This document shows, one piece after another, positions 24,421 through 33,288 of a stretch of 64,000 nucleotides of DNA. The notes beneath the pieces were generated by a model that was given only the letters and a program-made list of their open reading frames with translations, did no database searches and was not told where the DNA came from. Position 1 is the stretch's first letter. Every line of letters begins with the position of its first letter. A program made the position numbers and the translations under genes. The DNA lies in contig DLHJ01000002.1 in assembly GCA_002483145.1 (NCBI GenBank), positions 434,001 to 498,000 on the forward strand. Direction: 5' to 3'. The DNA is from Cellvibrio sp. UBA7671. GTDB taxonomy: Bacteria; Pseudomonadota; Gammaproteobacteria; Pseudomonadales; Cellvibrionaceae.

Positions 24421-27400
24421 TTAAGGTGTATCTAACCAATCCACTTCTTTCATTTTTCTCACCACCACAAACTCATCGCGGTTGCAGCCAACGGTTCCGT
24501 AATAATTAAAACCGTAAGCCTGTTGCGCGTAGCCACCAATCATGTGAGTTGGTTTCATAATCGCGCGCGTTACCGAGTTGTGCATACCGCCGCGGGTTTT
24601 AGTGAGTGATGAGCCGGGCATATTTATAATGCGCTCCTGAGCGTGGTACATCATGCCCATGCCCTGCGGCACACGTTGCGACACTACGGCGCGCGCAGAA
24701 ATCGCACCATTTACGTTAAAAATATCGATCCAATCGTTGTCCTCAATGCCTGCCGCTTTTGCATCGATTTCGCTCATCCACACAATCGGGCCGCCGCGCG
24801 ATAGGGTCAGCATTAACAAATTGTCGCTATACGTACTGTGAATGCCCCATTTTTGATGCGGAGTAATCCAGTTCAAAATAATTTCTTTGTTGCCGTTTGG
24901 TGTACGGTTCATCACTGGGTCAATCGTTTTTAAATTGACCGGCGGTTTGTAACAGCACAACTGCTCGCCAAAATCGCGCATCCATTCATGGTCCTGATAA
25001 AACTGCTGGCGGCCAGTGATGGTGCGCCATGGAATTAACTCGTGAACATTGGTGTAGCCCGCGTTGTAAGAGACGTGTTCATCTTCAAGACCCGACCAGG
25101 TGGGTGCTGAAATAATTTTGCGCGGCTGGGCAACAATATCGTGGAAGCGAATTTTTTCATCTTCTTTGGATTTGGCTAAATGGGTGTGATCGCGCCCGGT
25201 AATTTTTGACAGTGCTTCCCAAGCCTTTACCGCTACGTGGCCGTTTGTTTCAGGCGCTAGCGATAAGATAACTTCGCAGGCATCAATCGCCGTCTCAATT
25301 TTCGGCCGACCTTGGTGTGCACCGGCTTCGGTATGGGTGCGATTTAATTTACCGAGAAATTCTACTTCCTCTTTGGTGTCCCATTTAATGCCTTTGCCAC
25401 CGTTGCCGAGTGATTCCAGCAGTGGACCAAGTGAGGTGAAACGTTTATACGTGTTTGGGTAATCGCGCTCTACCACCACCATATTAGGCATGGTCAGACC
25501 CGGAATGGCTTCGCATTCACCTTTCCACCAAGCCTTAACGCCGTAAGGTTGTGCGAGTTCATCCGGCGAATCGTGCATCATCGGTTGAGTAACAAAATCT
25601 TGCTCTACACCTAAATGTCCATTGCACAGTTCCGAGAATTTTTCGGCGATTCCTTTAAAAATATCCCAGTCACTCCGCGACTCCCATACCGGGTCAATGG
25701 CTTTGGTGAGCGGATGAATAAACGGATGCATATCCGAGGTATTCATGTCGTCTTTTTCATACCAGGTGGCGGTAGGCAAAACGATATCGGAATACAAGCA
25801 GGTAGTAGACATTCTGAAATCGAGCGTTACTAACAAATCCACTTTGCCGACTGCGCCTTCTTGATGCCATTTCACATCTTCCGGTTTTTTCCCATCAGCG
25901 CCCAAATCTTTACCGAGTAAACCGTGTTTGGTACCCAGCAAATGATGCAGCATATATTCGTGGCCTTTGCCACTGGAGCCCAATAAATTCGAGCGCCAGA
26001 TAAATAAGTTGCGCGGAAAATTTTGCGGTGCATCCGGGTCTTGGCAAGCGAATTCAATTGCGCCCGTTTTTAATTGTTCGACAACATATTCCTTTGGTGC
26101 TTTACCGGCTGCTTTTGCGGCGGCAACAATGTGCAAGGGATTAGTGCCGAGCTGTGGGGCAGAGGGTAGCCAACCCATACGCTCAGCGCGGGTATTAAAA
26201 TCAATTATGCTACCGCTCCATTTTTCTTTGTTAGCGAGTGGTGAAACCACTTCACTCATGTCAAGTTTTTCGTAGCGCCACTGGCTGGCATGGTTATAAA
26301 AAAATGAAGTGCCGTTCATTTGACGGGAAGGGCGCTGCCAATCCAAACCGAAAGCGAGTGGCAGCCAACCATTTTGTGGGCGCAATTTTTCTTGCCCTAC
26401 GTAGTGTGCCCAACCGCCGCCACTTTGACCTACGCAGCCGCACATCATGAGCATGTTAATCAGGCTGCGGTAATTCATATCCATGTTGTACCAGTGGTTG
26501 AGTGCAGCTCCTACAATCACCATTGAGCGACCGTGGGTTTTGTCAGCGGTGCGCGCAAACTCGCGTGCAACACGAATGACATCGGCGCGCGGTACACCGG
26601 TAATTTTTTCTTGCCATGCGGGAGTGTAGGGCGCGTCATCATCAAATGATTTGGCGACATTTGAGTCGCCTAGCCCGTTATCTACTCCATAGTGAGCAAC
26701 CATTAAATCAAATACGCTGGCAACCCACGCGCTTTCGCCATTGGCCAGTATCACTTTGCGTGCAGGCACTTTATGCAATTGAATATCACTGTGATCGGTG
26801 TGATGAAAGTAATTGTATTCATGTTCGTTGCCGCCAAAATAAGGAAAAGCGACATCCAGAATTTCATCGCAATTATTTTTTAGCGATAAGAGTACATCTG
26901 CATCGGCCCCGGTTTTTCCATCGCGCTGTTCAAGATTCCATTTTCCACTTTGCCCCCAGCGATAGCCGATGGAGCCATTAGGGCTGATTAATTCTTGCGT
27001 GTGTGAATTAATGGCGATGGTTTTCCAGTCGGGGTTATTTTCTTGTCCGAGATTGTCTACCAAATCCGCTGCACGCAAAAAACGCCCTTGGGTCAAATGC
27101 TGGCCATGTGGCTCCAGCATGACCAACATGGGCATATCGGTATATTGTTTTACGTAATTGGTGAAATAGTTACTGGGGTTGTCGATATGGAATTCTTTTA
27201 AAATGACATGACCAAAGGCCATCCCCAGTGCCGCATCAGTACCTTGTTTTGGCGATAACCAGGTGTCACCAAATTTGGATGCTTCGGAATAGTCAGAGGT
27301 AATGACGCAGGTTTTGGTGCCTTTGTAGCGAACTTCGGATAAGAAGTGGGCGTCCGGTGTGCGTGTTTGAGGAACATTAGAACCCCACACAATAATGTAA

Positions 27401-28143
27401 TTGGAGTTATACCAATCGGCAGATTCGGGTACGTCTGTTTGCTCGCCCCACACTTGTGGTGATGACGGGGGCAAATCGCAATACCAATCGTAAAAACTTA
27501 AACAGTTGCCTCCAATCAAGGATAAATAACGTGAACCTGCAGCGTAGGACACCATCGACATGGCGGGAATAGGTGAGAACCCGTTGATGCGATCAGGGCC
27601 ATAGGTTTTGGCGGTGTAAACATTAGAGGCCGCAATAATTTCATTCACTTCGCCCCAGTGCGCGCGTACAAATCCGCCCAATCCGCGCCGTGATTTATAT
27701 TTTTTTGCTCTTGCTTCATCTTCAACAATGGAAGCCCAGGCTTGTACGGGGTCGCAATATTCCTGACGCGCTTCACGCCACAGTTCGATTAATGCCTGGC
27801 GCACTTTTGGGTATTTCAAACGATTGGCGCTGTAAATATACCAAGAGTAACTTGCACCCCGTGGGCAACCGCGTGGTTCATGATTAGGTAAGTCGGGGCG
27901 GGTGCGTGGGTAATCCGTCTGCTGGGTTTCCCAGGTGATCAAGCCGTCTTTCACGTAAATTTTCCAGCTACAAGAACCGGTGCAATTTACACCGTGTGTT
28001 GAGCGCACAATTTTATCGTGCTGCCAACGCTGACGATAACCTTGTTCCCAAGAGCGATCTTCATCGGTGGTAACACCATGCCCATCAGCGAAGGGTTCTT
28101 GACGTTTTTTAAAAAAACGTAATTTGTCGAGTAGATGACTCAT
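24421..28143 (-). CDS. narG: Respiratory nitrate reductase alpha subunit
   Basis: NarG is the bis-MGD molybdenum catalytic subunit, reducing nitrate to nitrite on the cytoplasmic face. The FS0 cluster ligands are H50, C54, C58 and C93 (HGVNCTGSC and RGCPRG), at the same numbers as in E. coli. The 1240-residue length is normal. MGQSGGGW-type cofactor contacts (CGCVGQSGGGWAHYVGQEK) and LDFRMSTTCLYSDIVLPTATWYEKDD are present. There is no cleavable Tat signal. A NarL-type palindrome lies about 160 bp upstream of the start. Confidence 0.98.
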   Translation of the reverse strand: MSHLLDKLRFFKKRQEPFADGHGVTTDEDRSWEQGYRQRWQHDKIVRSTHGVNCTGSCSWKIYVKDGLITWETQQTDYPRTRPDLPNHEPRGCPRGASYSWYIYSANRLKYPKVRQALIELWREARQEYCDPVQAWASIVEDEARAKKYKSRRGLGGFVRAHWGEVNEIIAASNVYTAKTYGPDRINGFSPIPAMSMVSYAAGSRYLSLIGGNCLSFYDWYCDLPPSSPQVWGEQTDVPESADWYNSNYIIVWGSNVPQTRTPDAHFLSEVRYKGTKTCVITSDYSEASKFGDTWLSPKQGTDAALGMAFGHVILKEFHIDNPSNYFTNYVKQYTDMPMLVMLEPHGQHLTQGRFLRAADLVDNLGQENNPDWKTIAINSHTQELISPNGSIGYRWGQSGKWNLEQRDGKTGADADVLLSLKNNCDEILDVAFPYFGGNEHEYNYFHHTDHSDIQLHKVPARKVILANGESAWVASVFDLMVAHYGVDNGLGDSNVAKSFDDDAPYTPAWQEKITGVPRADVIRVAREFARTADKTHGRSMVIVGAALNHWYNMDMNYRSLINMLMMCGCVGQSGGGWAHYVGQEKLRPQNGWLPLAFGLDWQRPSRQMNGTSFFYNHASQWRYEKLDMSEVVSPLANKEKWSGSIIDFNTRAERMGWLPSAPQLGTNPLHIVAAAKAAGKAPKEYVVEQLKTGAIEFACQDPDAPQNFPRNLFIWRSNLLGSSGKGHEYMLHHLLGTKHGLLGKDLGADGKKPEDVKWHQEGAVGKVDLLVTLDFRMSTTCLYSDIVLPTATWYEKDDMNTSDMHPFIHPLTKAIDPVWESRSDWDIFKGIAEKFSELCNGHLGVEQDFVTQPMMHDSPDELAQPYGVKAWWKGECEAIPGLTMPNMVVVERDYPNTYKRFTSLGPLLESLGNGGKGIKWDTKEEVEFLGKLNRTHTEAGAHQGRPKIETAIDACEVILSLAPETNGHVAVKAWEALSKITGRDHTHLAKSKEDEKIRFHDIVAQPRKIISAPTWSGLEDEHVSYNAGYTNVHELIPWRTITGRQQFYQDHEWMRDFGEQLCCYKPPVNLKTIDPVMNRTPNGNKEIILNWITPHQKWGIHSTYSDNLLMLTLSRGGPIVWMSEIDAKAAGIEDNDWIDIFNVNGAISARAVVSQRVPQGMGMMYHAQERIINMPGSSLTKTRGGMHNSVTRAIMKPTHMIGGYAQQAYGFNYYGTVGCNRDEFVVVRKMKEVDWLDTP

Positions 28144-28297
28144 TCTTTGACAGCTCCTAAAAGTGTGCGCGTTAATCCATTACTAACACAACGGCGTTAT
28201 GCTAATGGCGCGCTTTCGGTTCACGGTTGACCCATGAATATTGCGCCATTCATGCACTACCTGCCAGTGAGTGAAAAGTGCAGGAAAACCGTTCATC

Positions 28298-28313
28298 TAC
28301 CACTAAAGGAGTA
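28298..28313. promoter_or_regulatory. NarL-type 7-2-7 site upstream of narG
   Basis: TACCACTAAAGGAGTA is a good 7-2-7 site; the right arm fits the consensus completely. It lies about 155-170 bp before narG. I found no convincing FNR box here, only a TTGAC half site near 28227, in a 339-bp gap that otherwise holds the terminator of the CBS gene. Confidence 0.7.
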
Positions 28314-28416
28314 TTTGTATTTGTTAGCTAAACTAATGAATTTATTGAGTTTTTAATTGTTGTGGGCAATTCATATGAGGCTAAAAAATAAGCCTCAGTA
28401 CAGAAGGGGTACTCCA

Positions 28417-28450
28417 ATAAAAAGGCCGCCCCATAATGCTGGTAGCGGCC
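28417..28450 (-). terminator. Intrinsic terminator downstream of the CBS gene
   Basis: On the minus strand, GGCCGC pairs with GCGGCC across a 15-base loop and is followed by TTTTTATT. It ends the CBS gene transcript before the narG promoter. Confidence 0.65.
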
Positions 28451-28482
28451 CGGATAAATCGGCACAGAAAATACAAAAAAAA

Positions 28483-28971
28483 TTAACTCTGATTGAGCGC
28501 GGCGAGCACATCCATAGCGGTAATAACACCGACCACTTTATTGTTGTCAGTTACAAAAACGCGGTGTATGTGCTGGTCAAGAAGTATCTTCGCCACTGAC
28601 TTTATTGATTCGCCCTGGTCAATAGCAATCACCTCATGATTCATAATTTGATGAACGGTACAATTTTTATCGGCATCCTTTACCCATGATCGCAGCACTT
28701 CCTCATTTATTTCCTGACCGCAACTATCCCGATAGTGGTTGCGCAAGGCATTACCTTTGTCGCGCTCGTTGAGACTATTGAATTTAAAAACATCGCTTAC
28801 GCTGACCACGCCAACTAATTCGTGATCTGAGGCTATGACGGGAGCGGCAGAAATTTTACGGTTAATAAAAAAGTCTGCTAATCGGCTGATAGTCCAGCCC
28901 TCATAAGCGGTTAATAAGGTGTTGCTCATAATATCTTTGGCGCAAGAGCCGCTAGTGTTGGTAGTATTCAT
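28483..28971 (-). CDS. CBS-domain protein
   Basis: The 162-residue protein consists of two CBS domains: the first around residues 10-65 (SAAPVIASDHELVGVVSVSDVF) and the second around 105-160 (HRVFVTDNNKVVGVITAMDVLAAL). CBS pairs usually bind adenine nucleotides and sense energy state. No enzyme domain is attached. It is transcribed away from narX, and a NarL-type site lies in the gap, which suggests a signalling role in nitrate respiration. Small CBS proteins of this kind sit near anaerobic genes in other proteobacteria; the target is unknown. Confidence 0.85.
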   Translation of the reverse strand: MNTTNTSGSCAKDIMSNTLLTAYEGWTISRLADFFINRKISAAPVIASDHELVGVVSVSDVFKFNSLNERDKGNALRNHYRDSCGQEINEEVLRSWVKDADKNCTVHQIMNHEVIAIDQGESIKSVAKILLDQHIHRVFVTDNNKVVGVITAMDVLAALNQS

Positions 28972-29073
28972 AATGAAGCCTCTTGTTGTTAGATTAGCGC
29001 TAGGTAATAGAGCTTATCGGCTAAAAAAACCTTTTTAGCAATTTCTCTGAATGGCTAGAGAGGTGTAAAAAAA

Positions 29074-29089
29074 TACCTCCAAATGGGTA
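29074..29089. promoter_or_regulatory. NarL-type 7-2-7 site between the CBS gene and narX
   Basis: TACCTCCAAATGGGTA has both arms close to consensus and an AA spacer. It ends 27 bp before the narX start codon, so it may overlap the narX promoter or leader, and is about 105 bp from the CBS gene. Autoregulation of the sensor is likely. Confidence 0.7.
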
Positions 29090-29116
29090 TTTATCTTTTT
29101 TATATGAAGCTGTCTT

Positions 29117-30988
29117 ATGAACTCACTTGTACCTAAATCTTCCATTATTGTTCGCGTCAGTGTGGCACTTGCCGGAATTGTTATCTTAGGCATGAGTACG
29201 ATGTTGATTTCCTATTGGTTGTCAGAGCGTGCTGAAAACGATTCCCTGGCCATTAATGTCGCTGGCTCCTTGCGTATGCAAAGTTATCGTTTGGGCTTGC
29301 TGGCATTGGATGAAACGCCTGATGCGGCGCAATGGATATCTGCACAACAGAAAATTGATGAAACCTGGAGTAACCCGGTATTCATTCCTTTTTTACATGA
29401 GAAACCAACAATCAGTGAGTTATACACCCGCGCAGCTGACAACTGGCGCATACATTTATTGCCGGCATTTAACCAGGTTAAAAACAAACAAAGTTCTTTA
29501 ACCGATCAACAATTGCAAACTCTATTGGACGAACACATTCAGTTGTTGGATGCACTAGTGCAAACCATTCAACAGGATGCAGAACAGAAGGTGCGTAGTT
29601 TTCGTTTGGTACAGATCATCGCGCTATTCGCTACGTTGTTGGTATCAGCATTAGTGATGTATTCGCTGAGAGTCAAAGTAGAACAGCCACTCAATCAATT
29701 GACGGCGATGGCCAAACGAATTTCCCAAGGTGATTTCAACCATCAAATACCTGTAGTTAGCCAAGATGAATTGGGTGTTCTTGCCAGTACGTTTAATCTC
29801 ATGAGCCGCTCAATCGCCAATAGTTATGATCATCTGGAACAGCAAGTGGATGAAAAAACCCGGGAGTTGCAACAGTCCAATAACGCGCTGCAGTTTTTAT
29901 ATGAAACCGCCAAGTTCATTATTGAACACAACCCACAGGGCATTAATTACGATGAAATAATTTCCCGTTTAGGGAAAACTATCAACGTGTCGAACCTCGA
30001 ATTATGTTTAATGACCACTGAGGGCAATAGCCCTTATCTGCAAATAAAACCGGCGAGTGAAATTAATGCCGAGCTGTGCAAAAAGCAGAACTGTTCTAAA
30101 TGTTTATCTAGTCGAGGAGTCGTAGAAAAAACAGATGGAACTGCTATTTATCGTTTTCAATTAACCCGTAATGACCGGCATTATGGGTTGATCGTTTGCC
30201 GTGTGGATGAACAAAAGTTATTGTCGCCTTGGCAAGAGCAGCTAATCCAATCCGCTACTGACCAATTGGCGATTGGTATGAGCTTAAAAACCGATGAAGA
30301 CCAATCGCGCCGTTTGGCTGTGTTACAAGAGCGCAATGCTATTGCACGCGAATTGCATGATTCTCTCGCACAGGCGCTATCCTACTTAAAAATTCAGGTA
30401 ACACGCCTCAATAAAGCCATTGATCGCGAAGATAAAATCACTATGGAGGATGTGGCGGGTGAGCTGCGCGAAGGGTTAAATAGCGCGTACCGTCAATTAC
30501 GTGAGTTATTAACAACGTTCCGTTTAAAAATTGATGGCAGCGGTTTAAAGGTTGCGCTTGAATCCAGTATAGAGCAGTTACGTGCGCAGAATTCGATGAA
30601 TATTCATCTTGATTTTGCCTTAAGTAATATTCCCCTCACGCCCAATGAGGAAATTCATTTACTGCAAATTATTCGAGAAGCTAGTCAAAACTCTATCAAT
30701 CACAGTGGAGGAAAAAATTTGGATATCCGCTTGTGGCAAAGTGCAGATCAAGCGATCAGTTTAACCATCGCGGATGATGGTAGCGGCCTTCCGGGGTCGC
30801 CGGAAAAAATTAATCACTATGGGTTGGCCATCATGAAAGAGCGCGCTAAACATTTGGGGGGCGAGCTGATGTTGTCCAATCAATCCTCTGGTGGTGTTTT
30901 GGTGAGCTTTGAATTCATTCCTGATTTTATAAAAATTCGCCAAAAAAGCGGGATCATCACTTCCGATATATTTAACGACTTGGCGTAA
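29117..30988 (+). CDS. narX: Nitrate/nitrite sensor histidine kinase, NarX type
   Basis: A 623-residue membrane kinase. The first membrane helix (about 10-33) is followed by the nitrate-binding P-box INVAGSLRMQSYRLGLLALD. A second helix lies near 163-187, then a HAMP domain. A central module holds a Cys cluster, CKKQNCSKC. The HisKA_3 phospho-acceptor is H414 in ARELHDSLAQALSYLK, and the ATPase domain has IREASQNSINHSGG and ADDGSGLPG. This layout is NarX/NarQ. The partner regulator is NarL at 3992-4636. Its end is 8 bp from the end of nsrR on the opposite strand. Confidence 0.95.
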   Translation: MNSLVPKSSIIVRVSVALAGIVILGMSTMLISYWLSERAENDSLAINVAGSLRMQSYRLGLLALDETPDAAQWISAQQKIDETWSNPVFIPFLHEKPTISELYTRAADNWRIHLLPAFNQVKNKQSSLTDQQLQTLLDEHIQLLDALVQTIQQDAEQKVRSFRLVQIIALFATLLVSALVMYSLRVKVEQPLNQLTAMAKRISQGDFNHQIPVVSQDELGVLASTFNLMSRSIANSYDHLEQQVDEKTRELQQSNNALQFLYETAKFIIEHNPQGINYDEIISRLGKTINVSNLELCLMTTEGNSPYLQIKPASEINAELCKKQNCSKCLSSRGVVEKTDGTAIYRFQLTRNDRHYGLIVCRVDEQKLLSPWQEQLIQSATDQLAIGMSLKTDEDQSRRLAVLQERNAIARELHDSLAQALSYLKIQVTRLNKAIDREDKITMEDVAGELREGLNSAYRQLRELLTTFRLKIDGSGLKVALESSIEQLRAQNSMNIHLDFALSNIPLTPNEEIHLLQIIREASQNSINHSGGKNLDIRLWQSADQAISLTIADDGSGLPGSPEKINHYGLAIMKERAKHLGGELMLSNQSSGGVLVSFEFIPDFIKIRQKSGIITSDIFNDLA

Positions 30989-30995
30989 GCATGAA

Positions 30996-31433
30996 TTAAC
31001 TGATACCCAATAACTTAATTAATGCAGGTTGTTTTTGTTTTGGTAGTAGATCGGCCAGAGTGTATTGATCGAGCACGTTAAAAAAAGCTTCCAATGCCGC
31101 CGCAAATACACTTTTAAGGTGGCATGCGGGTGTGATGGTACAGCCCTGAGCGCCCGTGAAGCACTCTACTATTGCTAGATCCTGCTCAGTGTCACGCACT
31201 AGCTTACCGATATTAATATCGCCAGCGCGGCCATTTAAGCGCAGCCCGCCATTCTTCCCCCGCACCGCAATTAAATAGCCTTTGGCGTTGAGTTCTTGAA
31301 CCACTTTCATTAAATGGTTTTTTGAAATGTCATAGCTCTCTGCAATTTCGCCAATAGTAGAAATTTCTTCACCCTTGAGCGCTACGTACATGAGTACACG
31401 CAGTGAATAATCGGTATAACGGGTTATGTGCAT
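30996..31433 (-). CDS. nsrR: Nitric oxide-sensing Rrf2 repressor NsrR
   Basis: A 145-residue Rrf2 protein. The N-terminal HTH begins MHITRYTDYSLRVLMYVAL, typical of NsrR, and the cluster cysteines C91, C98 and C104 lie in ECFTGAQGCTITPACHL. NO disrupts the iron-sulfur cluster and lifts repression. It is the last gene of a three-gene set (ybaN-like, nnrS, nsrR) that diverges from ric2-norB. Two NsrR-like operators lie in that divergent gap and one before the second azurin, so these are its likely targets. Confidence 0.93.
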   Translation of the reverse strand: MHITRYTDYSLRVLMYVALKGEEISTIGEIAESYDISKNHLMKVVQELNAKGYLIAVRGKNGGLRLNGRAGDINIGKLVRDTEQDLAIVECFTGAQGCTITPACHLKSVFAAALEAFFNVLDQYTLADLLPKQKQPALIKLLGIS

Positions 31434-31445
31434 AGATTTCTCTTC

Positions 31446-32630
31446 TTATCCGGGGCGGCCATCTGCGCGTGGGCGAGTGAGTATTGGCCAATAAATCAAG
31501 GTAAATGTGGCAAAGGCGAGCGACCAGCCTGTGGCGGCCACTAGCAATCCTACGCGGTAATCCAGTAGTTGTAATGCGGCTAATACACGAGCCAATGCCG
31601 CTAGTGTAATAGCCACGTAAATCGCTATTGCAAACCGGGGTAGGGTGAGTGTGCGGCCGGTGTGCCCAAGGGCTACACGGGTCATTACTCCTAGAATCAG
31701 AGTTCCCATGGCGCCTACTCCCAGTGCATGTTGCCAAGCGGTAGGGGCGGCGAGATTAAAGGCTGCGGCGCTCTTGAGCAAGAGCGCGACAACAATCCAG
31801 CCATAGCCGAGGTGGAGAATCCACAACAGCGGTTCCCGTGCAGTGCGCCAACCTGACCAGCCGATCAAACGTAAGGCATTGAGTGCACCTGCAATTAAGG
31901 CGACTGCGCCGGTTAGCCAAGAAGTGCCAGTGAAAAAGTCGGCGGGAATTAACAACAGTGTGGCGAGGAGTGCAGCGCGATCCAGAGCAGCGAATGATTT
32001 TACGCACTCAATTTGAATGCCTTGATTACGCAGCCAGTTGATCGTAAAGAGCGGAAAAATTCGGCCACCAATCACTATCATCATCAGGGTAATTAAACCC
32101 AGTGCCACTAATTCACCACGCCGTAACCATTGTGGGTCACTCGTGATAAATCCGATATGCATCATTACATTAGCGAGGCTCAGCAACAGCAAAATTGCCG
32201 CAATGGGTAAATTGCGTTTATTGCCATGCCGCAATAATACGCGGGTCATATAGATAGCCATCACTGGCATAAATAATAAATCAACCGCTGCTGCTATACC
32301 CACTGGCCACCAGCTTGCTGTCCACATGGCAACGCGGCCTGCGAACCAGATTATTATCAGCGCGAGTAATGCTTTGCCGTGTAACGGCGCTGCACCGGTC
32401 CAGTTGCATACTGCCGTCAACAAAAAACCGGCGATAGCCAGTGGAATCAAACCAAATAACATTTCATGGCTGTGCCAGTGTACCGGCGACCATCCCAATG
32501 GCAGTGAAAGTCCGCCAAACAAAAAGCTCATCCAGGCAATAACAGTAATAACTCCATAAACACCCGTGAGCAAAAAGAATGGGCGGAAAGGATGCGCAAG
32601 AATCGATTGTGATTGAAAAAAATTACTCAT
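31446..32630 (-). CDS. nnrS: NnrS family haem- and copper-binding membrane protein
   Basis: NnrS proteins protect against nitrosative stress by limiting iron-sulfur damage. The protein has about 12 membrane segments. Motifs include HPFRPFFLLTG at the N-terminus, PVHWHSHEMLFG, IGGRIFPLFTINWLR and ALGVGAMGTLILGVMTRVALGHTGR, all NnrS signatures. The start used (MSNFFQSQS) has GAGG upstream and overlaps the ybaN-like stop by 8 bp; the frame is open for 12 more codons upstream. nsrR follows 12 bp later. About 394 residues. Confidence 0.93.
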   Translation of the reverse strand: MSNFFQSQSILAHPFRPFFLLTGVYGVITVIAWMSFLFGGLSLPLGWSPVHWHSHEMLFGLIPLAIAGFLLTAVCNWTGAAPLHGKALLALIIIWFAGRVAMWTASWWPVGIAAAVDLLFMPVMAIYMTRVLLRHGNKRNLPIAAILLLLSLANVMMHIGFITSDPQWLRRGELVALGLITLMMIVIGGRIFPLFTINWLRNQGIQIECVKSFAALDRAALLATLLLIPADFFTGTSWLTGAVALIAGALNALRLIGWSGWRTAREPLLWILHLGYGWIVVALLLKSAAAFNLAAPTAWQHALGVGAMGTLILGVMTRVALGHTGRTLTLPRFAIAIYVAITLAALARVLAALQLLDYRVGLLVAATGWSLAFATFTLIYWPILTRPRADGRPG

Positions 32631-33108
32631 GAAAAACCTCTGGATCGGCATAGGCGCGAATATCACTGTAAATCTTGCATCCTTTGTACATGATGATGTT
32701 GTCGGGAGCTATGCAATCTTCATCTTGTGGTGAGGGGCGAGTGAAAATAAAGGCACCAATCAGGGCAAATAAACAGAAGACGACACTGAGAGTTGCCCAG
32801 TGAAACCCAAGAAGTATTAATAGCAGCCAGCTGGAAGCAAGCATCAATATTGCCAACCGTTTAGCAGAGGAGGGAATTGCCCGCTCTTGTTGCCATGCGC
32901 GCAACGGCTTACTTAACCCTGGGTGAGTTGTTAACCATTGGTGTAAGCGCGGTGAACTCTTTGCAGCAGACCATGCTGACAATAATAGAAACGGAGTAGT
33001 TGGCAGTAGTGGAGTCACTATGCCAACCACACCGATCAGCAATGATAAGCATGCAAGCGTGAGGTAACCGGCTTTTACAGGCTGCGACAGTGTGGAGTGG
33101 GCAGGCAT
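32623..33108 (-). CDS. YbaN family (DUF454) inner membrane protein
   Basis: A 161-residue protein whose first part shows LACLSLLIGVVGIVTPLLPTTPFLLLSAW, the DUF454/YbaN signature, with three or four membrane segments. Beyond the domain is a ~40-residue polar tail containing CIAPDN and YKGCKIYSDIR. Function of the family is unknown. The start chosen has GAGGAACTGAGA upstream; another ATG is 18 bp before it without a ribosome binding site. It is the first gene of the set with nnrS and nsrR, probably NsrR-controlled. Confidence 0.85.
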   Translation of the reverse strand: MPAHSTLSQPVKAGYLTLACLSLLIGVVGIVTPLLPTTPFLLLSAWSAAKSSPRLHQWLTTHPGLSKPLRAWQQERAIPSSAKRLAILMLASSWLLLILLGFHWATLSVVFCLFALIGAFIFTRPSPQDEDCIAPDNIIMYKGCKIYSDIRAYADPEVFHE

Positions 33109-33166
33109 TCTCAGTTCCTCTTTCATCTATAGCGCGAAGTGGACGGTAATAAAATCTTTACCTTTA

Positions 33167-33189
33167 AACATGTATTCATTTTACATCTT
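33167..33189. promoter_or_regulatory. Second, imperfect NsrR-like operator
   Basis: A 23-bp stretch, AACATGTATTC-A-TTTTACATCTT, has the 11-1-11 geometry of NsrR sites with several mismatches. It lies immediately next to the perfect operator at 33193 and nearer the ybaN-nnrS-nsrR side. Confidence 0.5.
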
Positions 33190-33192
33190 TAT

Positions 33193-33215
33193 AAGATGCA
33201 TTTACAATGCATCTT
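33193..33215. promoter_or_regulatory. NsrR operator in the ybaN-nnrS-nsrR / ric2-norB divergent promoter
   Basis: The two 10-bp arms AAGATGCATT and AATGCATCTT are exact complements around TAC, matching the known NsrR motif. It lies about 75 bp before ric2 and 85 bp before the ybaN-like gene, so it can repress both directions, including nsrR itself. Confidence 0.88.
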
Positions 33216-33288
33216 AACGAGGTTATTTGGCAGAGTTGCCGGGTTCCCTTTAATTACCGTCGTTTTATTGCAGCCGGAGAGTGACATT

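Noticed and set aside
33139..33288. Upstream extension of ric2 by 50 codons
   Set aside because: It would run through both NsrR operators and lacks a ribosome binding site; the start at 33289 has one and fits the family length.
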